Origin: Planctomycetota bacterium
GTDB lineage: Bacteria; Planctomycetota; Planctomycetia; Pirellulales; S012-138
Length of the DNA stretch: 5,747 bases
Direction: 5' to 3'
Assembly: GCA_026982835.1 (NCBI GenBank)
Contig: JALSGI010000097.1
Coordinates: 1-5,747, forward strand
The notes beneath the pieces were generated by a model. It was not told the origin of the DNA and searched no databases. It worked only from the letters and a program-made list of their open reading frames with translations. The translations under genes were made by a program, and so were the position numbers. Of the stretch, positions 1 through 4,598 are shown piece after piece. Within the stretch, counting starts at the first letter, position 1; each line of letters opens with the position of its first letter.

Positions 1-15
1 AGGACTCCTCTTTGG

Positions 16-88
16 GCTAGCGTAGCTCAATTGGTAGAGCAGCGGATTTGTAATCCGCAGGTTGTGGGTTCGAGTCCCTCCGCTAGCT
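16..88 (+). tRNA. tRNA-Thr (anticodon UGU)
   Basis: This is a 73-nt cloverleaf that decodes ACA and, by wobble, ACG threonine codons. The acceptor stem GCTAGCG (16-22) pairs with CGCTAGC (81-87). The D arm is GCTC/GAGC (25-28 with 37-40). The anticodon stem GCGGA/TCCGC closes the loop TTTGTAA, with anticodon TGT at 49-51. The T loop TTCGAGT is at 69-75. The discriminator is T88, and CTC follows, so the CCA end must be added enzymatically. One oddity is that the T stem GTGGG/CCCTC has a U-U mismatch at bases 65 and 79 (tRNA positions 50 and 64). It is the first gene of a Thr-Tyr-Gly-Thr cluster ahead of tuf, corresponding in order to E. coli thrU. Its promoter must lie before the window, since only 15 bases precede it here. 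Confidence 0.97.
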
Positions 89-139
89 CCTGCGGAGCCG
101 AGGGTTGCGGCGCCCGGGATGGGAACAATAAGGCATACT

Positions 140-222
140 GGGGGGTTTCCCGAGCGGTCAAAGGGGCCAGACTGTAAATCTGGTGGCTTATGCCTTCGCA
201 GGTTCGAATCCTGCACCCCCCA
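140..222 (+). tRNA. tRNA-Tyr (anticodon GUA)
   Basis: This is an 83-nt class II tRNA with the long variable arm typical of bacterial tRNA-Tyr. The acceptor stem GGGGGGT (140-146) pairs with ACCCCCC (215-221), and the discriminator is A222, the usual base for tyrosine. The anticodon stem CCAGA/TCTGG closes the loop CTGTAAA, with anticodon GTA at 174-176. The extra arm spans about 184-197 and contains GGC/GCC. The T stem GCAGG/CCTGC closes the loop TTCGAAT (203-209). No CCA is encoded. It lies 51 bases after the first tRNA-Thr and is presumably cut from the same precursor transcript. Confidence 0.97.
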
Positions 223-281
223 CTGGACTTAACCCGGCAAGCCAGCAAAACCTCAGTCCGGCCCGGCCCGGCCGTGTCGCT

Positions 282-352
282 GCGGGTGTAGCTCAATGGT
301 AGAGCGTCGGCCTTCCAAGCCGAATGTGAGGGTTCGATTCCCTTCACCCGCT
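282..352 (+). tRNA. tRNA-Gly (anticodon UCC)
   Basis: This is a 71-nt cloverleaf that decodes GGA and GGG. The acceptor stem GCGGGTG (282-288) pairs with CACCCGC (345-351), and the discriminator is T352, as is usual for bacterial tRNA-Gly. The anticodon stem TCGGC/GCCGA closes the loop CTTCCAA, with anticodon TCC at 314-316. The T loop is TTCGATT. No CCA is encoded. Its position matches glyT in the E. coli tufB cluster. The 59-nt spacer before it contains a GGCCC-rich run (about 260-273) that looks like simple local repetition rather than a defined signal. Confidence 0.97.
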
Positions 353-363
353 TGCAATCCCCG

Positions 364-391
364 TTGACCCCCCCGGCAAGATCGATAAACT
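364..391 (+). promoter_or_regulatory. Possible promoter before tRNA-Thr(GGU)-tuf
   Basis: A -35-like TTGACC (364-369, five of six consensus bases) and a -10-like TAAACT (386-391, four of six) are separated by 16 bases. They sit in one of the few AT-rich islands of the tRNA cluster. Transcription would start near 398, about 28 bases before the second tRNA-Thr. It would let that tRNA and tuf be transcribed apart from the first three tRNAs. This is sequence resemblance only, so confidence is modest. Confidence 0.35.
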
Positions 392-396
392 ACCTA

Positions 397-420
397 CCTA
401 TTCCGCCGCGGCGGAACAGG
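397..420 (+). other. GC-rich hairpin just upstream of tRNA-Thr(GGU)
   Basis: The core is the perfect 16-base palindrome TTCCGCCGCGGCGGAA (401-416). As RNA it gives a 6-bp stem TTCCGC/GCGGAA with a CGCG loop. After one A-C mismatch (400 with 417) the stem is extended by CCT/AGG (397-399 with 418-420). It ends 5 bases before the tRNA 5' end. No T-run follows, so it is not a normal intrinsic terminator. It may be a processing element or an insulator for tRNA folding, or it may have no role. Confidence 0.6.
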
Positions 421-425
421 TTCAG

Positions 426-498
<73 letters not shown>

Positions 499-555
499 GG
501 TAGCGTTTCGGAGTGGTTGTTCCCCGTTTCCCTTGCCACAAGACAGGTATCAAGC

Positions 556-1752
556 ATGGCCAAGGAAGTATTTCAACGGACCAAGCCCCACGTGAACGTG
601 GGCACCATCGGGCACATCGACCACGGCAAGACCACGCTGACCGGGGCCATTCTGGCGGTGCAGGCCAAAAAGGGCCTGGCCAAGTTCAAAAGCTATCACG
701 ACATCGCCAAGGGGGGGACGGTCCGCGACGAAACCAAGACCGTCACCATCCACGTCTCCCACGTGGAGTACGAAACCGAAAAACGCCACTACGCCCACAT
801 CGACTGCCCTGGCCATGCCGACTTCATCAAGAACATGATCACCGGGGCGGCGCAGATGGACGGGGCGATCCTGGTCGTCTCGGCCGCCGACGGCCCCATG
901 CCCCAGACCAAGGAGCATATCCTGCTGGCCCGACAGGTGGGTGTGCCGGCCGTGGTGGTGTTTCTCAACAAGGTCGATCTGGTCGATGACCCCGACCTGC
1001 TGGAACTGGTGGATATGGAAGTGCGCGACCTGCTGAACAAGCACGAGTTCGACGGGGACAACGCCCCCATCATCCACGGCTCGGCCAAAGCGGCCTACGA
1101 AAACCCCGAGGACCCCGAGGCCACCAAGTGCATCCAGGAACTGATGGACGCCCTGGACGACTACATCCCCGAGCCGCAGCGGGAGGTGGACAAGCCGTTC
1201 CTGATGGCCATCGAGGACGTCTTCTCCATCGAGGGCCGCGGCACGGTGGTCACCGGCCGCATCGAGCGGGGCCGGGTGAAGGTGGGTGACGAAGTGGAGA
1301 TCGTCGGCCTGACCGACGAGCCGCGCAAAACCACCTGCACCGGCGTGGAGATGTTCAACAAGACGCTGGAAGAAGGGGTGGCCGGGGACAACGTCGGCTG
1401 CCTGCTGCGGGGGATCAAGCGGGACGAAGTGCGCCGCGGCCAGGTGCTGGCCGCCCCCGGAAGCATCACCCCGCACAAGAAGTTCCAGTGCGAAGTCTAT
1501 GTGCTGTCCAAGGAAGAAGGCGGGCGGAAAACGCCCTTTTTGACCGGCTATCGCCCCCAGTTCTACTTCCGCACCACCGATGTCACCGGCGAGGTGAAAC
1601 TGCTGGATGGCGACATGGTCATGCCCGGCGACAACACCCGGCTGGAAGTGTCGCTGATCGCCCCCATCGCCATGGACGAAGGGGTGCGGTTCGCCATCCG
1701 GGAAGGGGGCGTGACGGTCGGCTCCGGGGTGGTGACCAAGATCCTGGAGTAA
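556..1752 (+). CDS. tuf: Translation elongation factor Tu
   Basis: EF-Tu is the cytosolic GTPase that carries aminoacyl-tRNA to the ribosomal A site and hydrolyses GTP on correct pairing. The protein is 398 aa, a normal length. The P-loop is GHIDHGKT (19-26), switch II is DCPGH (83-87) with the catalytic His87, the guanine motif is NKVD (138-141), and the G5 motif is SAK (176-178). Domain II carries GRGTVVTGR. Domain III carries GYRPQFYFRTTDVTG and ends in VGSGVVTKILE. Switch I is unusual. The RGITI of most EF-Tu is replaced by KTVTI (61-65), which keeps the Mg-binding Thr64, and the segment is about two residues longer than in E. coli. I recall the same form in planctomycete EF-Tu. GGRKTPF replaces the common GGRHTPF. 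The ATG start is chosen because MAKEVFQRTKPHVNVGTIGH aligns with known EF-Tu starts. The ribosome site (ACAGG near 543-547) is weak. Confidence 0.99.
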   Translation: MAKEVFQRTKPHVNVGTIGHIDHGKTTLTGAILAVQAKKGLAKFKSYHDIAKGGTVRDETKTVTIHVSHVEYETEKRHYAHIDCPGHADFIKNMITGAAQMDGAILVVSAADGPMPQTKEHILLARQVGVPAVVVFLNKVDLVDDPDLLELVDMEVRDLLNKHEFDGDNAPIIHGSAKAAYENPEDPEATKCIQELMDALDDYIPEPQREVDKPFLMAIEDVFSIEGRGTVVTGRIERGRVKVGDEVEIVGLTDEPRKTTCTGVEMFNKTLEEGVAGDNVGCLLRGIKRDEVRRGQVLAAPGSITPHKKFQCEVYVLSKEEGGRKTPFLTGYRPQFYFRTTDVTGEVKLLDGDMVMPGDNTRLEVSLIAPIAMDEGVRFAIREGGVTVGSGVVTKILE

Positions 1753-1773
1753 CCGGCCAAAAACCGCTAGAAT
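1745..1773 (+). promoter_or_regulatory. Possible promoter for tRNA-Trp-secE
   Basis: A -10-like TAGAAT (1768-1773, five of six consensus bases) lies 17 bases after a poor -35, TGGAGT (1745-1750, three of six), which overlaps the tuf stop codon. The start would be near 1780, ahead of the hairpin at 1793-1820 and tRNA-Trp. It lies in a short AT-rich island (CTAGAATATCT) within GC-rich sequence. The -35 is too weak for a firm call. Confidence 0.28.
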
Positions 1774-1792
1774 ATCTCCAAAGGAATCCTGC

Positions 1793-1820
1793 CAGGAGCG
1801 TACCCCCCGGTACGCTCCTG
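1793..1820 (+). other. Perfect 12-bp hairpin between tuf and tRNA-Trp
   Basis: CAGGAGCGTACC (1793-1804) is exactly complementary to GGTACGCTCCTG (1809-1820), with a CCCC loop (1805-1808). It is the strongest compact stem-loop in the window. CCCGGT follows rather than a T-run, so a standard intrinsic terminator is unlikely. It ends 6 bases before the tRNA-Trp 5' end. An RNase III or other processing site, or an mRNA 3'-end stabiliser for tuf, is plausible by inference. Confidence 0.8.
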
Positions 1821-1826
1821 CCCGGT

Positions 1827-1900
1827 AGGGGCGTAGCTCAATTTGGCAGAGCGCTGGTCTCCAAAACCAGTGGTTGGGGGTTCGAGTCCCTCCGCCCCTG
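1827..1900 (+). tRNA. tRNA-Trp (anticodon CCA)
   Basis: This is a 74-nt cloverleaf that decodes UGG. The acceptor stem AGGGGCG (1827-1833) pairs with CGCCCCT (1893-1899), and the discriminator is G1900, the usual identity base for tryptophan. The anticodon stem CTGGT/ACCAG closes the loop CTCCAAA, with anticodon CCA at 1861-1863. The T stem GGGGG/CCCTC contains one G-U pair and closes the loop TTCGAGT. No CCA end is encoded. A tRNA-Trp before secE is common in bacteria. Often rpmG (ribosomal protein L33) lies between tuf and this tRNA, but the 74-base gap here has no room for it. Confidence 0.97.
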
Positions 1901-1925
1901 CTTGGTGGCCCGATGTACCAGGGAC

Positions 1926-1991
1926 CCCGCGTCTGCGGGATGCTGCGGCCGATCCGCCGCCGGCTCCTCTTGGTCTTCCCCGGCGGATCGG
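1926..1991 (+). promoter_or_regulatory. Structured leader between tRNA-Trp and secE
   Basis: The 155-base gap before secE holds two hairpins. The first is CCCGC/GCGGG (1926-1930 with 1935-1939) with a GTCT loop. The second is a perfect 11-bp stem, CCGATCCGCCG (1949-1959) with CGGCGGATCGG (1981-1991), around a 21-base loop. No T-run follows either one. TAATCT at 1993-1998 lies 17 bases after TTGGTC (1970-1975), but this promoter resemblance is poor. Possible roles are processing of the tRNA-mRNA transcript or control of secE-nusG. No known riboswitch class is recognised. Confidence 0.5.
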
Positions 1992-2040
1992 GTAATCTGA
2001 AGCTGCAGAGGCTCCCGGCCAGGGGGCAAGCTCGCGCTGG

Positions 2041-2047
2041 AAAGGAA
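2041..2047 (+). promoter_or_regulatory. Ribosome binding site deciding the secE start
   Basis: AAAGGAA lies here. Two in-frame GTG codons follow, at 2050 and 2056. The first is only about 3 bases from the site. The second is 9 bases from AAGGA, a normal spacing, so GTG 2056 is preferred. Confidence 0.6.
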
Positions 2048-2055
2048 CGGTGTCC

Positions 2056-2472
2056 GTGAGTACTGTGCTGACCGAGCTGTTTCGGGCCCAGGCGTACAAG
2101 CGCACCCAGGGCCGGATCACCCGCCGCGTGACCTTCGCCGCGATGGTCCTGGGAGCCCTGACCGGCTGCTATCGTCTGAGCCAGCAACTGCAGTTCAGCG
2201 ACCCGATGATCCGCTACGGGTTGCCGGGGCTGCTGTTTTTGCTGGGCTTGTGGCTGTGCTACCGGATCGTGAACATTCCGCGGTTTGCCGACTTCCTGAT
2301 CTCCGTGGAAGCGGAGATGGCCAAGGTGTCGTGGCCGACCCGATCCGAGCTTTTCCGCAGCTCCGTGGTGGTGCTGGTGACCATCCTGTTGCTCACCGCC
2401 GTGCTGTTCGCCTACGACCTGGTCTGGCAGTTCCTGTTGATCGACCTGTTGCGGATCACCGGTCCCGGTTAG
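2056..2472 (+). CDS. secE: Preprotein translocase subunit SecE
   Basis: SecE is the essential clamp-like subunit of the SecYEG channel in the inner membrane, which exports unfolded proteins with SecA or co-translationally. The product is 138 aa from GTG 2056 (140 aa from GTG 2050). The family signature is clear: an amphipathic surface helix ending in AEMAKVSWPTRSEL (about 86-99), then a hydrophobic core helix (about 103-132). Two further hydrophobic segments precede it (about 25-41 and 55-72). This suggests a three-helix form as in E. coli (127 aa), rather than the single-helix form of about 60 aa seen in many bacteria. The first segment is less hydrophobic and contains a Cys and an Arg toward its end. 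It lies 155 bases after tRNA-Trp and about 100 bases before nusG, the standard secE-nusG pairing. Confidence 0.97.
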   Translation: MSTVLTELFRAQAYKRTQGRITRRVTFAAMVLGALTGCYRLSQQLQFSDPMIRYGLPGLLFLLGLWLCYRIVNIPRFADFLISVEAEMAKVSWPTRSELFRSSVVVLVTILLLTAVLFAYDLVWQFLLIDLLRITGPG

Positions 2473-2555
2473 CCGGGGGCGGGGGCCCGGCAGAGGGCAG
2501 TGCGGCCCGCCAGGGAGCTCCCCGGCCCGTGCCGATTTCCTGCAAACCACCTTCC

Positions 2556-2567
2556 AAAGGGGGGAAG
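2556..2567 (+). promoter_or_regulatory. Ribosome binding site deciding the nusG start
   Basis: The purine run AAAGGGGGGAAG ends 6 bases before GTG 2574. An alternative in-frame GTG at 2529 has no such site. No in-frame ATG, GTG or TTG occurs between 2577 and the start of the conserved core at about 2800, so the long N-terminal extension is very likely translated. Confidence 0.65.
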
Positions 2568-2573
2568 CGACTC

Positions 2574-3326
2574 GTGAGCCAGTTTCCGGAATCCGAATCC
2601 CTGCCCGCGCAGCAGTCCCAACCGCCCCAGCTTCCCGAGGCGGAGGCTGCCGGAGAGGATCGCTCCGCGGAAGCCGCCGGCCCGGCCCAGCCGCCCGCGG
2701 CTGAGCCCGAACCCCACCCGCAGCAACAACCCCCTGCGGCCGAAGGCCCCCGTATCCAAGAGCAGCGGAAGTTCCCGCCCCCCACCGGACAAAAGCGGTG
2801 GTACGTGGTCAAGGTGCAGACCAACCGCGAAGATACCGTCAAAGAGGCCATCCTCCGCCGGGTGAAGATGCAGGGGCTGGAAGACCTCTTCGGCGAAATC
2901 CTCGTCCCCACCGAAACCACCGTGGAATACAAAGGGGGCAAGAAACGGTACAAAAAGCAAAAACTCTACCCCGGCTACCTCATCATCAACATGGAAGTGA
3001 CCGACGAGAGCTGGTTTCTGGTGCGGGAGACGCCGGGGGTGGGGGACTTTACCGGTGCGGCGGGCCATCCGGTGCCCATGGACGAAGAAGAAATCGAACA
3101 GCTCCTGGCCCGCATCCGACCTCATCAGCGGGAAGAGGAAAAAGCCAAGCAGGTGATCGACGTCAAGGTGGGGGACCGCGTGAAGATCAAAGAGGGAACC
3201 TTCTTCAACTTCGAGGGGGAGGTGGAAGCAGTGGACGAGACCACCGGCCGGGTGACGGTGATGATCAACATCTTCGGCCGCTCCACACCGGTGGAGATGA
3301 AGCACTATCAGCTGGAAGTGCTCTAA
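2574..3326 (+). CDS. nusG: Transcription termination/antitermination factor NusG, N-terminally extended
   Basis: NusG binds the RNA polymerase clamp through its NGN domain. Through its KOW domain it contacts Rho or ribosomal protein S10, linking transcription with translation and termination. The product is 250 aa against about 180 for most NusG. Residues 1-73 are an extension rich in Pro, Gln, Glu and Ala with no predicted fold. The NGN domain starts at KRWYVVKVQTNRED (about 74-87) and includes KLYPGYLIINM and RETPGVGDFTG. The KOW domain covers about 197-250, from VKVGDRVKIKEGTF to MKHYQLEVL. The KVQTNRE start of the core, in place of the usual SGYE-type motif, fits the planctomycete form as I recall it. 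GTG 2574 is chosen for its ribosome site; no later start could give an intact core. It follows secE by about 100 bases and precedes rplK by 72. Confidence 0.96.
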   Translation: MSQFPESESLPAQQSQPPQLPEAEAAGEDRSAEAAGPAQPPAAEPEPHPQQQPPAAEGPRIQEQRKFPPPTGQKRWYVVKVQTNREDTVKEAILRRVKMQGLEDLFGEILVPTETTVEYKGGKKRYKKQKLYPGYLIINMEVTDESWFLVRETPGVGDFTGAAGHPVPMDEEEIEQLLARIRPHQREEEKAKQVIDVKVGDRVKIKEGTFFNFEGEVEAVDETTGRVTVMINIFGRSTPVEMKHYQLEVL

Positions 3327-3398
3327 TACCCCCTTGACGCTCCCCCTGGAAAGCGGCACCATAGAAGTTTTCCCCCCTGCGTTTTCGGATTCCTTGCC

Positions 3399-3824
3399 AT
3401 GGCCAAGCAACTGGTTGGAAGCGTCAAAATCCAGGTGCCCGGCGGTCAGGCCACCCCCGCCCCGCCGGTGGGGACCGCCCTGGGTCCGTTTGGGATCAAC
3501 CTGGGCCAGTTCGTGCAGCAATTCAACGAAAAGACCCGCGATGCCGGCGGCATGCCCATCCCGGTGGTCGTCCATGTGTACAACGACCGCTCCTTTACCA
3601 TGGAGATCAAAAGCCCGCCGGCTTCGGCCCTGCTCAAGAAGGCCGCCGGGATCGTCAAAGGCTCCAGCGAGCCGAACCGGGAGAAGGTGGGCAAGGTGAC
3701 CCGCAGCCAGGTGGAGGAGATCGCCAAAACCAAGATCAAGGACCTCAACGCCCGCGACCTGGAACACGCCTGCCGCATCATCGAAGGAACCGCCCGCAGC
3801 ATGGGCATCGTGGTGGAAGACTGA
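3399..3824 (+). CDS. rplK: 50S ribosomal protein L11
   Basis: L11 binds the GTPase-associated region of 23S rRNA at the base of the L7/L12 stalk. It takes part in factor-dependent GTP hydrolysis and stringent-response signalling. The 141 aa match the normal length. The N-terminal domain has the proline-rich helix TPAPPVGTALG (19-29). The C-terminal RNA-binding domain includes KVTRSQVEEIAKTKIKDLNA and ends in EGTARSMGIVVED. It aligns without gaps to E. coli L11 across the proline helix, where Pro26 is replaced by Thr26, a position connected with thiostrepton sensitivity. The ATG is fixed by the conserved MAKQLVG start. There is no Shine-Dalgarno-like sequence in the pyrimidine-rich 30 bases before it, unlike most genes here. 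rplA follows after 63 bases. Confidence 0.99.
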   Translation: MAKQLVGSVKIQVPGGQATPAPPVGTALGPFGINLGQFVQQFNEKTRDAGGMPIPVVVHVYNDRSFTMEIKSPPASALLKKAAGIVKGSSEPNREKVGKVTRSQVEEIAKTKIKDLNARDLEHACRIIEGTARSMGIVVED

Positions 3825-3873
3825 GCCGGAAGCTTCTGCCCCGGCCGCTCGCTCGGACCACCTCCGTTGCCAC

Positions 3874-3880
3874 AAAGGGT
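3874..3880 (+). promoter_or_regulatory. Ribosome binding site deciding the rplA start
   Basis: AAAGGGT lies 7 bases before ATG 3888. The frame also opens at a TTG at 3867, but that codon lies upstream of this site and would add seven residues not seen in L1 proteins. Confidence 0.7.
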
Positions 3881-3887
3881 AAAAACC

Positions 3888-4568
3888 ATGCCCAAGCACT
3901 CGAAGCGTTATCGGGCTTTGTTGGAAAAGTTCGATCCCAAGCAGCCGGTGGAGCTGGAAAAAGCCGTCGAGCTGCTCAAAGAGTTTGCCACCACCAAGTT
4001 CGACCAGTCGGTCGAGGTGGCCATGCGGCTCAACATCGACCCCCGCCAGGCCGACCAACTGGTCCGCGGCTCCCTGGTGCTGCCGCACGGGATCGGACGC
4101 CAGAAGCGGGTGTGCGTAATCGCCAAGGGGGAAAAGGCCGACCAGGCCCGCGAGGCCGGCGCCGATTTCGTCGGGGCCGAAGACCTGGTGGAAAAGATCA
4201 AGGAGGGATGGCTTGACTTCGACGTCTGCATCACCACTCAGGACATGATGGGACTGGTCGGCCCGCTGGGACGGATCCTCGGTCCGCGAGGGCTGATGCC
4301 TTCGTCGCGGGCCGGCACCGTCACCCAGGATGTGGGCAAGGTGGTCCAGGAGTACAAGGCCGGAAAAGTGGAGTTCCGCAACGACTCCACCGGCAACGTG
4401 CATGCGGTGGTGGGCAAGCTCAGCTTCGACAAGCAGCAGCTGGTGGAGAACATCAAGGCATTCATCGACCACGTGCAAAGCCTCCGCCCCCAGGCGGTCA
4501 AGGGCCAGTTTGTCAAGAACGTGTCCGTTTCGGCGACGATGAGCCCAGGCATTCGCATCGCCCTGTAA
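3888..4568 (+). CDS. rplA: 50S ribosomal protein L1
   Basis: L1 forms the mobile stalk next to the E site that helps release deacylated tRNA. In many bacteria it also represses its own L11-L1 mRNA. The 226 aa are close to the usual 230. The N-terminus MPKHSKRYRALLEKFD is typical. The L1 signature region GPLGRILGPRGLMP lies at 125-138, followed by KAGKVEFRNDSTGNVHAVVGKLSF. The C-terminus VKNVSVSATMSPGIRIAL is complete. It starts 63 bases after rplK and ends 30 bases before rplJ, suggesting one transcript. I could not identify an L1-binding mimic of 23S rRNA in the rplK leader or the rplK-rplA gap by eye, so autoregulation is not shown here. Confidence 0.99.
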   Translation: MPKHSKRYRALLEKFDPKQPVELEKAVELLKEFATTKFDQSVEVAMRLNIDPRQADQLVRGSLVLPHGIGRQKRVCVIAKGEKADQAREAGADFVGAEDLVEKIKEGWLDFDVCITTQDMMGLVGPLGRILGPRGLMPSSRAGTVTQDVGKVVQEYKAGKVEFRNDSTGNVHAVVGKLSFDKQQLVENIKAFIDHVQSLRPQAVKGQFVKNVSVSATMSPGIRIAL

Positions 4569-4598
4569 ACTTCTTCTGGTGCGAGACCCAGGTGCGCC

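Noticed and set aside
86..98. GCTCC/GGAGC stem overlapping the 3' end of the first tRNA-Thr
   Set aside because: It is only 5 bp with a 3-base loop and competes with a complete acceptor stem; it is probably coincidental.
260..273. GGCCC repeats before tRNA-Gly
   Set aside because: It is a very short simple repeat with no sign of a mobile element or CRISPR structure.
533..541. TTGCCACAA shared by the tuf leader and the rplA leader (3867-3875)
   Set aside because: A 9-base match among several hundred leader bases is expected by chance, and the distances to the start codons differ.
2513..2522. Palindrome GGGAGCTCCC in the secE-nusG gap
   Set aside because: It is short and in GC-rich sequence, with no T-run and no second copy.
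550..2550. A 666-residue open frame on the minus strand across tuf, tRNA-Trp and secE
   Set aside because: It is antisense to highly conserved genes and a tRNA. The translation is low-complexity His, Gly and Asp-rich, as expected from GC-rich codon shadows.
2529..2573. Earlier GTG start for nusG
   Set aside because: It has no ribosome site, and the AAAGGGGGG run would fall inside the coding region.
3334..3367. Promoter before rplK from TTGACG and TAGAAG
   Set aside because: The spacing is 22 bases, and no acceptable -10 exists at 16-18 bases.
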